Source of the DNA: Pseudomonas parafulva
GTDB lineage: Bacteria; Pseudomonadota; Gammaproteobacteria; Pseudomonadales; Pseudomonadaceae
Assembly: GCF_002021815.1 (NCBI RefSeq)
Contig: NZ_CP019952.1
Coordinates: 4,371,001-4,435,000, forward strand
Length of the DNA stretch: 64,000 nt
Direction of reading: 5' to 3'
The notes under the pieces were generated by a model, which was not told where the DNA came from, did no database searches, and saw only the letters and a program-made list of their open reading frames with translations. Positions 39,558-48,414 of the stretch are shown one piece after another (position 1 is the first letter of the stretch; each line of letters begins with the position of its first letter). Both the position numbers and the translations under genes were made by a program.

Positions 39558-40280
39558 TCACGCGGTCTTTTCGAATTTCAGGTCCCAGACACCATGGCCC
39601 AAGCGCTCGCCGCGGCGTTCGAACTTGGTGATCGGCCGCTCGGTCGGGCGCGGCACGTAGGTACCGTCCGCTGCTTGATTGCGATAGCCAGGGGCTGCAT
39701 TCATCACTTCCAGCATGTACTCGGCATAGGGTTCCCAATCCGTGGCCATGTGAAACACGCCGCCGGGCTTGAGCTTGCGCCGTACCAACTCGGCGAACGC
39801 CAGCTGGACAATGCGGCGCTTGTGGTGGCGCGCCTTGTGCCAAGGGTCAGGGAAGAACAGCATCAGGCGGTCAAGGCTGTCGTCGGCCACGCAACGGTTC
39901 AATACCTCGATGGCATCGCAATCGTATACCCGCAAGTTGGTCAGCCCTTGGGTGAGCACGCCATTGAGCAGCGCCCCTACGCCTGGGCGATGGACCTCGA
40001 CACCGATGAAGTCCTGCTCAGGCGCAGCGGCGGCCATTTCCAGAAGGGAATGACCCATGCCGAAGCCGATTTCCAGCGTGCGCGGTGCCGAGCGGCCGAA
40101 GACCTGGTCGTAGTCGACCGGGCTGTCCGCCAGCGGCAGGATGTACAGCGGCCCACCCTGGTCCAGGCCGCGCTGCTGGCCTTCGGTCATGCGCCCGGCA
40201 CGCATCACGAAGCTCTTGATGCGGCGTTTTGGGCGGGCGTCGCCGTCGGCGGCGTTCGGCAGATCTTGCGAATCAGTCAT
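39558..40280 (-). CDS. trmB: tRNA (guanine-N7-)-methyltransferase
   Basis: 240-residue SAM-dependent enzyme making m7G46 in tRNA. Motif I is [15 protein letters not shown], followed by [12 protein letters not shown] and [13 protein letters not shown]. The signature [17 protein letters not shown] supplies the catalytic and tRNA-contacting residues. The C-terminal [17 protein letters not shown] is also typical. It follows thiG with nine bases between on the same strand, as in other pseudomonads. Confidence 0.97.
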   Translation of the reverse strand: MTDSQDLPNAADGDARPKRRIKSFVMRAGRMTEGQQRGLDQGGPLYILPLADSPVDYDQVFGRSAPRTLEIGFGMGHSLLEMAAAAPEQDFIGVEVHRPGVGALLNGVLTQGLTNLRVYDCDAIEVLNRCVADDSLDRLMLFFPDPWHKARHHKRRIVQLAFAELVRRKLKPGGVFHMATDWEPYAEYMLEVMNAAPGYRNQAADGTYVPRPTERPITKFERRGERLGHGVWDLKFEKTA

Positions 40281-40289
40281 CAGGGGCTC

Positions 40290-41084
40290 TTACTTGATCA
40301 GACCATCCAGCGGCGAAGAGGCGCTGGCATAGAGTTTCTTGGGCATGCGACCGGCCAGGTACGCCATGCGACCCGCCACGATGGCGTGCTTCATGGCCTC
40401 GGCCATCAATACCGGTTGCTGGGCATGGGCGATGGCCGAGTTCATCAGCACCGCCTCGCAGCCCATTTCCATGGCGATGGTGGCGTCGGAGGCAGTGCCT
40501 ACGCCAGCATCCACCAGCACCGGTACTTTGGATTCTTCGAGGATGATCTGCAGGTTGTAGGGGTTGCAGATGCCAAGCCCTGTACCGATCAGGCCAGCCA
40601 GGGGCATGACGGCGATACAGCCGGCTTCGGCCAGTTGGCGGGCGATGATCGGGTCGTCGCTGGTGTAGACCATCACGTCGAAGCCATCCTTGACGAGCAC
40701 CTCGGCGGCCTTGAGGGTTTCGATTACGTTGGGGAACAGGGTTTTCTGGTCGGCCAGCACTTCCAGCTTGACCAGGTTATGCCCATCGAGCAGCTCCCGG
40801 GCCAGGCGGCAGGTACGCACCGCTTCGACGGCGTCATAGCAGCCGGCAGTATTGGGCAGAATGGTGTAGCGGTCCGGTGGCAGTACGTCCAGCAGGTTCG
40901 GCTCGCCCGGGTTCTGACCAATGTTCGTGCGGCGCACCGCGACAGTCACGATCTCGGCACCCGAGGCCTCGATGGCCTGGCGGGTTTGCTCCATGTCACG
41001 GTACTTGCCGGTGCCTACCAGCAGGCGCGACTGGAAGGTACGCCCGGCCAGGGTGAAGGGCTTGTCGCTGCGAACGTTGCTCAT
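40290..41084 (-). CDS. thiG: thiazole synthase
   Basis: 264-residue TIM-barrel enzyme forming the thiazole phosphate of thiamine from DXP, ThiS-thiocarboxylate and dehydroglycine. Lys106 in [10 protein letters not shown] forms the Schiff base with DXP. Phosphate-binding glycines are in [12 protein letters not shown] and [11 protein letters not shown]. It is 53 bases downstream of thiS and nine upstream of trmB. No TPP riboswitch (CTGAGA..ACCTGAT) is visible upstream of this small operon. Confidence 0.97.
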   Translation of the reverse strand: MSNVRSDKPFTLAGRTFQSRLLVGTGKYRDMEQTRQAIEASGAEIVTVAVRRTNIGQNPGEPNLLDVLPPDRYTILPNTAGCYDAVEAVRTCRLARELLDGHNLVKLEVLADQKTLFPNVIETLKAAEVLVKDGFDVMVYTSDDPIIARQLAEAGCIAVMPLAGLIGTGLGICNPYNLQIILEESKVPVLVDAGVGTASDATIAMEMGCEAVLMNSAIAHAQQPVLMAEAMKHAIVAGRMAYLAGRMPKKLYASASSPLDGLIK

Positions 41085-41137
41085 CGTTGTTCCTCGGGAA
41101 AAGGTTGCGGGGCCTGCCGTTGGGTTGCCGACAGCGG

Positions 41138-41338
41138 TCAGCCGCCGCCAATCGCGTGCACCACTTCGACCTGGTCGCCATCGCTCAGCGCGGTGGTGAC
41201 ATGCTGACTGCGCGGCACGATGTCCTGATTCAGCTCTACCGCCACGCGGCGGCCAGCCAGCTCAAGGCGTGCCAGTAGCCCGGCGACGCTTTCGCCAGCA
41301 GGCAATTCGTAGGGTTCACCGTTCAGTTGGATACGCAT
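41138..41338 (-). CDS. thiS: thiamine sulfur-carrier protein ThiS
   Basis: 66-residue ubiquitin-like sulfur carrier. The C-terminus HAIGGG carries the Gly-Gly tail that is adenylated and thiocarboxylated before sulfur transfer to ThiG. The start [13 protein letters not shown] is chosen because the earlier frame has no ThiS character. It leads the thiS-thiG-trmB unit, with a TTGGGT/TAGAAT promoter about 35 bases upstream. ThiF, which would activate it, is not in this window. Confidence 0.93.
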   Translation of the reverse strand: MRIQLNGEPYELPAGESVAGLLARLELAGRRVAVELNQDIVPRSQHVTTALSDGDQVEVVHAIGGG

Positions 41339-41370
41339 GCTCACGGCCACCATTGTTCTTTGGGGCCCGC

Positions 41371-41400
41371 ATTCTAGCGCCGAAAGGCCGCGCAACCCAA
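41371..41400 (-). promoter_or_regulatory. probable thiS promoter
   Basis: On the minus strand TTGGGT (41395-41400) and TAGAAT (41371-41376) are spaced by 18 bases, about 33 bases ahead of the thiS ATG. An 8-bp hairpin (gactgggc/gcccagtc, 41431-41451) straddles the stop of the upstream DUF423 gene. Confidence 0.45.
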
Positions 41401-41440
41401 GGCCACCGCACGCCATTAGTCGTTAATGTGGACTGGGCAG

Positions 41441-41812
41441 TCAGCCCAGTCGCCACGCGGCGAGCCCAAGGCAAAGCCACCCTGCCAGGAAGCACAGGCC
41501 ACCGATGGGCGTGATCATGCCCAGCTTGCTGATGCCGGTCAGCGTCAGCAGATACAGGCTGCCGGAGAACAGCACGATACCCAGCACGAACAGATAACCC
41601 GCCCAACCCACCAGCCGACCAGGCAGATGGACCGCCAGCAATGCCACGCCAAACAGCGCCAGCGCGTGAACCAGTTGGTAGGTGACACCGGTGTGGAAGA
41701 TAGCCAGGTAGTCAGCGCTGAGTCGATTTTTCAGGCCGTGGGCTGCAAAGGCGCCCAGGGCCACGCCGGTAAAGCCGAAAAAAGCGGCAAGCATCAGGAA
41801 GCTGCGAAGCAT
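41441..41812 (-). CDS. DUF423 (YgdD-like) membrane protein
   Basis: 123-residue inner-membrane protein with four hydrophobic helices. It starts MLRSFLMLAAFFGFTGVALGAFAAHGLKNRL; GAFAAHGL is the family hallmark, as are FHTGVTYQLVHALAL and the C-terminal ITPIGGLCFLAGW. A long open frame upstream is not part of the gene. It is divergent from mtgA with 63 bases between, and on the same strand as thiS. Function unknown. Confidence 0.9.
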   Translation of the reverse strand: MLRSFLMLAAFFGFTGVALGAFAAHGLKNRLSADYLAIFHTGVTYQLVHALALFGVALLAVHLPGRLVGWAGYLFVLGIVLFSGSLYLLTLTGISKLGMITPIGGLCFLAGWLCLGLAAWRLG

Positions 41813-41837
41813 GAGACGACTCCTCCAATCGGGTCTG

Positions 41838-41843
41838 TATAAT
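41838..41843 (+). promoter_or_regulatory. -10 hexamer, probable mtgA promoter
   Basis: A perfect TATAAT lies 32 bases ahead of the mtgA ATG. The -35 region is not evident and overlaps the 5' end of the divergent DUF423 gene. Confidence 0.45.
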
Positions 41844-41875
41844 GGCCCTTCCCAAACGTCCGGCCAAGCCACCCT

Positions 41876-42586
41876 ATGCTGCGAAACCTTCTCCGACGTC
41901 TTCTGCGCGCCCTGCTCTGGTTTGCTGCCGTCAGTATCGTGCTGGTTTTGGTGTTTCGCTGGGTGCCCCCGCCCGGTACGGCGTTGATGCTCGAGCGCAA
42001 GGTGCAATCGTGGGTGAGCGGCGAACCGATTGATCTGCAGCGCGAATGGGTGGGTTGGGACCATATCTCCGATGACCTCAAGGTGGCGGTCATCGCTGGC
42101 GAAGACCAGAAGTTCGCCAGCCATTGGGGGTTCGACATACCCGCCATCCAGGCAGCCCTGGCTTTCAACGAGCGTGGCGGTAGCGTGCGCGGGGCCAGCA
42201 CCCTGACCCAACAGGTGGCCAAGAATCTGTTCCTGTGGCCGGGGCGCAGCTGGCTGCGCAAGGGGCTGGAAGCATGGTTCACCGGCTTGATCGAGCTGTT
42301 CTGGACCAAGCAGCGCATTCTTGAGGTCTACCTGAACAGTGCCGAGTGGGGCCAGGGTGTGTTCGGCGCCCAGGCAGCCGCTCGCCATCACTTTGGTGTG
42401 GAGGCCAGTCGACTCAGCCGGCAACAAGCCGCGCAACTGGCCGCGGTGCTGCCCAGCCCTCTCAAGTGGAATGCTGGGAAGCCAAGCACCTACGTGGCCA
42501 GCCGTGCTGGCTGGATTCGCCGCCAGATGAGCCAGCTGGGTGGGCCAAGCTACTTGATGCAATTGGACACATCACGCAGGCCCTGA
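41876..42586 (+). CDS. mtgA: monofunctional biosynthetic peptidoglycan transglycosylase
   Basis: 236-residue GT51 enzyme that polymerises lipid II without a transpeptidase domain. One N-terminal transmembrane helix (about 12-30). The glycosyltransferase motifs AGEDQKFASHWGFD (Glu76), GASTLTQQVAKNLFLW, and KQRILEVYLNSAEWG are in order. It ends 22 bases before a shared terminator with the convergent rpoH. Second GT51 protein in the window after PBP1A. Confidence 0.96.
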   Translation: MLRNLLRRLLRALLWFAAVSIVLVLVFRWVPPPGTALMLERKVQSWVSGEPIDLQREWVGWDHISDDLKVAVIAGEDQKFASHWGFDIPAIQAALAFNERGGSVRGASTLTQQVAKNLFLWPGRSWLRKGLEAWFTGLIELFWTKQRILEVYLNSAEWGQGVFGAQAAARHHFGVEASRLSRQQAAQLAAVLPSPLKWNAGKPSTYVASRAGWIRRQMSQLGGPSYLMQLDTSRRP

Positions 42587-42614
42587 GCCTGGCACCGCGT
42601 ACAGGGCAGACATG

Positions 42615-42650
42615 AAAAAGCCGCTGTTCCTTTGCGGGGCAGCGGCTTTC
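42615..42650. terminator. bidirectional terminator between mtgA and rpoH
   Basis: aaagccgctg (42617-42626) pairs perfectly with cagcggcttt (42640-42649), with A's before and T's after, so both strands read as a 10-bp stem followed by a T-run. It is shared by two convergent genes. Confidence 0.85.
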
Positions 42651-42668
42651 TTGTCGAACAGAGAACGA

Positions 42669-43523
42669 TCAGGCTGCGATCAAGGCCTTGACCTTGTTCA
42701 TCGCGTTCTTCTCCAACTGGCGAATACGCTCGGCCGACACGCTGTATTTCTCGGCCAGCTCATGCAGGGTAGCTTTCTCTTCGGCCAACCAGCGCTGGTA
42801 CAGAATATCCCGGCTACGGTCATCCAGACCCTGCAAGGCCTCATGAAGGTTGCTGGTGGAGTTGTCGCTCCAGTCTGCATCTTCAAGCTGTACTGCCGGG
42901 TCGTAACGGTGGTCTTCCAGGTAATGCGCAGGCGACTGGAAGGCACTGTCGTCATCGGCTTCGGCTGCCGGATCGAACGCCATGTCGTGACCGCTCAGAC
43001 GGCTTTCCATCTCGCGGACTTCACGAGGCTCGACCCCCAGGCTTTCGGCAACCCGGTGCACTTCGTCGTTATTCAACCAGGCCAGACGCTTTTTCTGGCT
43101 GCGCAGGTTGAAGAACAGCTTGCGCTGGGCCTTGGTGGTCGCCACCTTGACGATACGCCAGTTGCGCAGGATGAACTCGTGAATCTCGGCCTTGATCCAG
43201 TGCACGGCGAACGACACCAGGCGCACGCCCATTTCAGGGTTGAAGCGCTTGACGGCCTTCATCAGGCCAACGTTGCCTTCCTGGATCAGGTCGGCCTGGG
43301 CCAGCCCATAACCGGCATAGCTACGGGCGATATGCACGACGAACCGCAGGTGGGCCATTACCATCTGCCGAGCAGCTTCGAGGTCCTGCTCGTAATAGAG
43401 ACGCTCAGCCAGATCACGCTCCTGCTCGACAGTCAGCAGCGGGATGCTGTTGACCGTATGCACGTAGGACTCCAGGTTTGCACCGGGGACCAGGGCATAC
43501 GCAGGTTGCAACGATGTGGTCAT
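42669..43523 (-). CDS. rpoH: RNA polymerase sigma-32 (heat-shock) factor
   Basis: 284-residue sigma factor directing heat-shock transcription. Region 2 includes [36 protein letters not shown]. The RpoH box QRKLFFNLR marks sigma-32 and is the FtsH/DnaK regulatory region. Region 4 ends with [17 protein letters not shown]. It lies 112 bases after ftsX on the same strand. A GAACTT-N16-TCTAT promoter in that gap should place it under the envelope-stress sigma factor, and its leader of about 40 bases is short. Confidence 0.97.
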   Translation of the reverse strand: MTTSLQPAYALVPGANLESYVHTVNSIPLLTVEQERDLAERLYYEQDLEAARQMVMAHLRFVVHIARSYAGYGLAQADLIQEGNVGLMKAVKRFNPEMGVRLVSFAVHWIKAEIHEFILRNWRIVKVATTKAQRKLFFNLRSQKKRLAWLNNDEVHRVAESLGVEPREVREMESRLSGHDMAFDPAAEADDDSAFQSPAHYLEDHRYDPAVQLEDADWSDNSTSNLHEALQGLDDRSRDILYQRWLAEEKATLHELAEKYSVSAERIRQLEKNAMNKVKALIAA

Positions 43524-43570
43524 TCAAGAACCTCCGACTTACTGAACTCGCGCTTTTCAGGCGCTGCCTA

Positions 43571-43598
43571 CATAGACCTGGGGCCCAGGTACAAGTTC
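43571..43598 (-). promoter_or_regulatory. sigma-E/AlgU-type promoter of rpoH
   Basis: On the minus strand GAACTT (43593-43598) is followed by 16 bases and TCTAT(G) (43571-43576). This fits the AlgU/RpoE consensus GAACTT-N16/17-TCtga and lies about 50 bases ahead of the rpoH ATG. An AlgU-dependent rpoH promoter is known in P. aeruginosa. Confidence 0.7.
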
Positions 43599-43635
43599 CA
43601 ACGGGCACGCCCAGGCCAATGCTGGCCAATAAAAA

Positions 43636-44664
43636 CTATCGCGGCGCCAGCTCGTTCAAGTGGCGGGCGACTGCAATCCATGCACCGATATACCCCAACA
43701 GCACCGCTCCGATCAAGAGCGACAGACCATCGGAGGCAGGTACGCCACCCAAGGCGAAATCGCTGCCATACAGACCGGACAGGCTCACCACGGCCTCGTT
43801 CAGCCACCCTAGGCCAAACGCCAGGATGGCCCAGGCCAACAGGCCCGCGCCCAGGCCGTACAAGGCCCCCATGTACAGGAAAGGCCGGCGTACGTACGCA
43901 TCGGTGCCCCCCACCAGCTTGATCACTTCGATCTCGACACGGCGGTTCTCGATATGTAGACGAATTGTGTTGCCAATTACTAAAAGCAGCGCAGAAATGA
44001 GCATGACGGCCAGCCCGAAAACGAACCGGTCCCCAAGCTTGAGGATGGCCGCCAGCCGCTCGACCCACACCAGGTCCAGCTGCGCTACATCGACGCGCGG
44101 CAACTCCGACAGGCGCTGACGCAACGCTTCCAAGGCCGGCTTGTCGACTTCGGTCGGGGTCACCACGACCACGCCGGGCAGTGGGTTGTCGGGCAACTCA
44201 CGCAGCGCCTCGCCCAGGCCCGATTGCTGCTGGAACTCCTGCAGCGCCTGCTCGCGACTGACATACTGCGCCTCTGCTACGCCAGGCATGCCCTTGATTT
44301 CATCGCGCAACGCCTCGCCGTCACGGCTGCTGGCATCGAGCTTGAGGTACAGGGATATCTGCGCGGCGCGCTGCCAGGACCCGCCCAACTGCTCGATGTT
44401 CTTGAGCAACAACGACAGCCCCATGGGCATGCTCAGCGCCACGGCCATCACCATGCACGTGAAGAAGCTGCCAATGGGCTGCTTGCCCAGTCGCCGTAAG
44501 CTATCCGCCAGGCTGGCGCGATGGCTCTCGAGCCAGGCATGCATGAGCGATCGCAGGTCCGGACCGTCATCGTCGGAGCCTGCGCCACGTTTCTTCGCAG
44601 GCTGTGGGTCGGCAGGTTTAGGCGCGACGCGCTCGGAGACTTTCGGTGATCGTGTCGTACTCAT
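43636..44664 (-). CDS. ftsX: cell division protein FtsX
   Basis: 342-residue permease-like subunit of the FtsEX complex, which activates peptidoglycan amidases at the septum. A long charged N-terminal tail (about 1-55) is followed by four helices (first about 68-86, last three after about residue 215). The periplasmic domain between helices 1 and 2 contains SLYLKLDASSRDGEAL. The last helices carry IEVIKLVGGTDAYVRRPFLY. It overlaps ftsE by four bases. ftsY-ftsE-ftsX is a conserved operon. Confidence 0.95.
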   Translation of the reverse strand: MSTTRSPKVSERVAPKPADPQPAKKRGAGSDDDGPDLRSLMHAWLESHRASLADSLRRLGKQPIGSFFTCMVMAVALSMPMGLSLLLKNIEQLGGSWQRAAQISLYLKLDASSRDGEALRDEIKGMPGVAEAQYVSREQALQEFQQQSGLGEALRELPDNPLPGVVVVTPTEVDKPALEALRQRLSELPRVDVAQLDLVWVERLAAILKLGDRFVFGLAVMLISALLLVIGNTIRLHIENRRVEIEVIKLVGGTDAYVRRPFLYMGALYGLGAGLLAWAILAFGLGWLNEAVVSLSGLYGSDFALGGVPASDGLSLLIGAVLLGYIGAWIAVARHLNELAPR

Positions 44665-45332
44665 TGTCCGGCCTCCCCGTCGCCGATCAGACGCCCGCGC
44701 TGCAAGGTGAGCATGCGGTGACGCATGCGCGCGATCAGGGCCAGGTCGTGGCTGGCGATCAAGACCGTTGTGCCCAATCGGTTGATGTCCTCGAACACCC
44801 CCATGATTTCCGCAGCCAGGCGCGGGTCCAGGTTACCCGTTGGCTCGTCGGCCAGCAGCAGGGCTGGCTGGTGCACAATGGCGCGGGCGATACCCACGCG
44901 CTGCTGCTGGCCGGTCGACAGGTCGGCAGGGTACAGCTCGCCTTTGTCGACCAGAGACACCCGCTCCAGCGCCGAGTCCACGCGCTTGGCGATCTCGGCC
45001 TTGGACAAGCCCAGTATCTGCAGGGGCAAGGCAATGTTGTTGAAGACCGTGCGGTCGAACAGCAACTGGTGGTTCTGGAACACCACGCCTATCTGGCGGC
45101 GCAGAAACGGGATCTGCGAATTGCTGATCTGGCCCAGGTCCTGCCCGGCCAGCATCAGTTTGCCGCTGGTAGGACGCTCCATGGCCAGCAGCAGGCGCAG
45201 CAGCGTACTTTTACCTGCGCCCGAGTGCCCGGTGACGAACAGGAATTCGCCCCGACGCGCCCGGAAACTCAGCTCGTGCAGCCCCACGTGGCCGTTGGGG
45301 TAGCGCTTGGCAACCTGTTCGAATCGAATCAT
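44661..45332 (-). CDS. ftsE: cell division ATP-binding protein FtsE
   Basis: 223-residue ABC ATPase. Walker A GHSGAGKST, the Q-loop region IGVVFQNHQLL, signature LSTGQQQRVGIARAI, Walker B LLLADEPTGNLD and a switch His in IASHD are all present. Its neighbours make it FtsE rather than a LolD paralogue: two bases after ftsY and overlapping ftsX. Confidence 0.96.
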   Translation of the reverse strand: MIRFEQVAKRYPNGHVGLHELSFRARRGEFLFVTGHSGAGKSTLLRLLLAMERPTSGKLMLAGQDLGQISNSQIPFLRRQIGVVFQNHQLLFDRTVFNNIALPLQILGLSKAEIAKRVDSALERVSLVDKGELYPADLSTGQQQRVGIARAIVHQPALLLADEPTGNLDPRLAAEIMGVFEDINRLGTTVLIASHDLALIARMRHRMLTLQRGRLIGDGEAGQ

Positions 45333-45334
45333 GG

Positions 45335-46828
45335 TCAGTCTCGCTCGGCGAACAGGGCCTTGACGAACGGCTCGGCCTCGAAGGTGCGCAGGTCATCGAT
45401 CCCTTCACCAACACCGATGAACCGGATAGGCAGCTTGAATTGCTTGGCCAAGGCGAAGATGACACCCCCCTTGGCGGTACCGTCGAGCTTGGTGAGCGCA
45501 AGGCCGGTCAGCTCCACGCTCTGGTGGAAATACTTGGCCTGGCTGATGGCGTTCTGGCCAGTACCGGCGTCGAGCACCAGCAGCACTTCGTGCGGTGCAT
45601 CGGGATCGAGCTTGCCAATGACGCGACGGACCTTCTTCAGCTCCTCCATCAGGTTGTCCTTGGTGTGCAGGCGCCCGGCGGTATCGGCGATCAGCACATC
45701 CACGCCCCTGGCCTTGGCTGCCTGCACCGCGTCGAAGATCACCGAGGCGGAGTCGGCGCCGGTGTGCTGCGCGATCACCGGGATGCGGTTACGCTCACCC
45801 CACACCTGCAATTGCTCGACCGCCGCGGCCCGGAAGGTGTCGCCTGCAGCGAGCATCACTTTCTTGCCTTCCATTTGCAGCTTCTTGGCCAGCTTGCCGA
45901 TGGTGGTGGTCTTGCCAGCGCCATTGACGCCTACCACCAGGATCACATAAGGCTTGTTCTGCGCCGCCACGACCAGCGGCTGCTCGACAGGCCTGAGCAA
46001 CGCGGCCAGTTCTTCCTGCAAGGACTTGTACAGCGCATCGGCGTCGGCCAGCTGCTTGCGAGCCACCTTCTGCGTCAGGTTCTGAACGATGGTGGACGTG
46101 GCCTCCACCCCGACGTCGGCGGTCAGCAGGCGAGTCTCGATCTCGTCGAGCAAGTCGTCGTCGATGACTTTCTTGCCCAGGAACAGGCTGGCCATGCCTT
46201 CGCCAATGCTGGCGCTGGTTTTCGACAATCCCTGCTTGAGGCGGGCGAAAAAGCCTGCTTTCACAGGCTCGGCCTGGGCGGCCTCGACGGGCGGGGCAGC
46301 CTCGGCCTCGACGTGCAGATCGACCTTGGGCGGCTCTGCAATGGGCTGGACCGCTGGCGCAGGCGCCGGGCGATCCGGAATGACCGGTGGCGCCTTGGCT
46401 TGCAGATCGGGCACCAGCGCCACGGGTTCTTCTGCAACCGGCAGCACCAGGTTGCTCACGGGGGCAGGGATTTCGGCTTCAGGCGCGACCGCTTGAACAG
46501 GCGCGGGCACGTGCGGTGCAGGATCGACTACCGGCGCCGGTGCCTCGGGCACGGCGACCTCTGGCAAGGGCTCAGCCGTCACGGGAGCAGGGGGTATAGG
46601 CTCCGCACGCGGCGCAACGACCGGGGCCGCAGCGGCGTGCTCGTCCAGCGGCGCAGGCACCTCCGCTCGCTCGGAATCAGCTAGTGCGGGCGCTTCGACA
46701 GCTGGGGATTTTTCCGCCGGCACGTCCGCTTGCGCAGGTGGCTGCGGCTTCTTGCGGAACCAGCCGAACAGGCCTTTCTTCTCGCCAGCCTCGGCCGGCG
46801 CTTTTTTGTCGTCGTTGGAACCAAACAT
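45335..46828 (-). CDS. ftsY: signal recognition particle receptor FtsY
   Basis: 497-residue SRP receptor GTPase that docks ribosomes at the membrane. Residues about 1-190 are a low-complexity acidic Pro/Ala/Val-rich region, beginning MFGSNDDKKAPAEAGEKKGLF, with a membrane-binding amphipathic segment. The NG domain follows (about 195-495): GVNGAGKTTTIGKLA (G1), DTAGRLHTK (G3), TKLDGTAKGG (G4) and a closing FEAEPFVKALF. First gene of the ftsY-E-X operon; divergent from the first M16 gene with 230 bases between. Confidence 0.97.
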   Translation of the reverse strand: MFGSNDDKKAPAEAGEKKGLFGWFRKKPQPPAQADVPAEKSPAVEAPALADSERAEVPAPLDEHAAAAPVVAPRAEPIPPAPVTAEPLPEVAVPEAPAPVVDPAPHVPAPVQAVAPEAEIPAPVSNLVLPVAEEPVALVPDLQAKAPPVIPDRPAPAPAVQPIAEPPKVDLHVEAEAAPPVEAAQAEPVKAGFFARLKQGLSKTSASIGEGMASLFLGKKVIDDDLLDEIETRLLTADVGVEATSTIVQNLTQKVARKQLADADALYKSLQEELAALLRPVEQPLVVAAQNKPYVILVVGVNGAGKTTTIGKLAKKLQMEGKKVMLAAGDTFRAAAVEQLQVWGERNRIPVIAQHTGADSASVIFDAVQAAKARGVDVLIADTAGRLHTKDNLMEELKKVRRVIGKLDPDAPHEVLLVLDAGTGQNAISQAKYFHQSVELTGLALTKLDGTAKGGVIFALAKQFKLPIRFIGVGEGIDDLRTFEAEPFVKALFAERD

Positions 46829-47058
46829 GGAAGACGGCTATCTCAGGGTAGCGATGGCCCGCTAGGGCGCATCAGGAATTCTTTCTACGCAGAACAGACT
46901 ATCTAGAAGCCGGCTGGTTCATGCGCAACGTTTTGTCTTGATGTCCTGCAGGCCAGAACGGCGACAGGCATGGTCGCCAGGCAACCGGATCAGTATCCTA
47001 GCACCTCCTGGCCTGCCGACGCTAAACCCAGCGGGCCGCCGAACAGGTTAAACACCGT

Positions 47059-48414
47059 ATGAATGCTCTAGCCCGCCGCGCCGCTGGCCTGTTGCTCGGC
47101 ACGCTGTGCCTCCCGCTTGCGGCCTTCGCCGCCGATGTGCAACCCACCCACGAATTCATCCTGGATAACGGCCTCAAAGTGGTCGTGCGCGAAGACCATC
47201 GCGCGCCAGTGGTGGTCTCGCAAATCTGGTACAAGGTCGGCTCCAGCTACGAGACGCCTGGCCAGACCGGCCTTTCCCATGCGCTCGAGCACATGATGTT
47301 CAAGGGCAGTGCCAAGGTCGGCCCCGGCGAAGCCTCGCGTATCCTGCGGGACCTGGGCGCCGAAGAGAACGCGTTCACCAGCGACGACTACACCGCCTAC
47401 TACCAAGTGCTGGCGCGTGATCGCTTGCCGGTTGCCTTCGAGCTGGAGGCCGATCGGCTGGCCAGCCTGCGTCTGCCAGCCGACGAGTTCAGCCGTGAAA
47501 TCGAGGTCATCAAGGAAGAGCGCCGCCTGCGCACCGATGACCAGCCCAATGCCAAGGCGTTCGAGCTGTTTCGGGCCATGGCCTACCCGGCCAGTGGCTA
47601 CCACACCCCGACCATCGGCTGGATGGCCGACCTGGAGCGCATGAAGGTCGAGGAGCTGCGCCACTGGTACACCTCCTGGTACGCGCCCAACAACGCCACG
47701 CTCGTGGTGGTGGGCGATGTCACCGCCGAGGAAGTCAAGGGCCTGGCCCAGAAGTACTTCGGCGCTATCCCTCGCCGGGACACACCTGCGGCCAAGCTGC
47801 CGCTGGAGCTGGCTGAGCCCGGCCAGCGTCAGTTGACCCTGCACGTGCGCACCCAGCTGCCAAGCCTGATCTACGGCTTCAACGTACCCGGCCTGCCCAC
47901 GGCCAAGGATCCTCGCACGGTGCATGCCTTACGTCTGATCTCGGCCTTGCTCGACGGCGGCTACAGCGCACGCATGCCCGCACGACTGGAGCGCGGGCAG
48001 GAACTGGTGGCCGGCGCCTCGTCCAGCTACAACGCCTTCACGCGCGGCGACAGCCTGTTCCTCATTTCAGCCACACCCAACGTGCAGAAGCAAAAAACCC
48101 TGGCAGACGTAGAAAAGGGCATCTGGCAACTGCTGGATGAACTCAAGACTACTCCGCCCACGGCAGAAGAGCTCGAGCGCGTGCGCGCCCAGGTCATCGC
48201 CGGGCTGGTGTATGACCGCGACTCAATCAGCAGTCAGGCAACCACCATCGGCCAGCTGGAAACCGTCGGGCTGTCTTGGAAGCTGATCGACAGCGAGCTG
48301 GACGAACTCAAGCGCGTTACCCCTCAGGACATCCAGCAAGCTGCCCGTACCTATTTCACCCGCGAACGCCTGAGCGTTGCCCATGTTCTGCCCGAGGAGT
48401 CCGCTCATGAGTGA
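47059..48414 (+). CDS. M16B zinc peptidase, catalytic subunit, secreted (pair 1)
   Basis: 451-residue periplasmic metalloprotease. Signal peptide about 1-25 (ending AAFAAD). The inverted zinc motif is HALEH at 74-78 with the distal ligand Glu154 exactly 75 residues later, so His74, His78 and Glu154 bind zinc and Glu77 is the catalytic base. Two homologous halves follow. The C-terminal half has no RxxxGLxY substrate motif, as is usual for the catalytic partner. It overlaps the next gene by eight bases, the usual two-gene heterodimer layout. From memory it is the counterpart of P. aeruginosa PA0372. Substrate unknown. Confidence 0.92.
   Translation: MNALARRAAGLLLGTLCLPLAAFAADVQPTHEFILDNGLKVVVREDHRAPVVVSQIWYKVGSSYETPGQTGLSHALEHMMFKGSAKVGPGEASRILRDLGAEENAFTSDDYTAYYQVLARDRLPVAFELEADRLASLRLPADEFSREIEVIKEERRLRTDDQPNAKAFELFRAMAYPASGYHTPTIGWMADLERMKVEELRHWYTSWYAPNNATLVVVGDVTAEEVKGLAQKYFGAIPRRDTPAAKLPLELAEPGQRQLTLHVRTQLPSLIYGFNVPGLPTAKDPRTVHALRLISALLDGGYSARMPARLERGQELVAGASSSYNAFTRGDSLFLISATPNVQKQKTLADVEKGIWQLLDELKTTPPTAEELERVRAQVIAGLVYDRDSISSQATTIGQLETVGLSWKLIDSELDELKRVTPQDIQQAARTYFTRERLSVAHVLPEESAHE

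Noticed and set aside
41339..41440. TPP riboswitch upstream of thiS
   Set aside because: The conserved CTGAGA and ACCTGAT cores are absent and the space is too short.
41441..42562. Long minus-strand frame that would extend DUF423 through mtgA
   Set aside because: The DUF423 family begins at 41812; the extension is only the shadow of mtgA.
46894..46920. Possible sigma-E promoter for ftsY (GAACCA-N16-TCTGT, minus strand)
   Set aside because: Both hexamers deviate from consensus and nothing else supports it; the rpoH site is much better.
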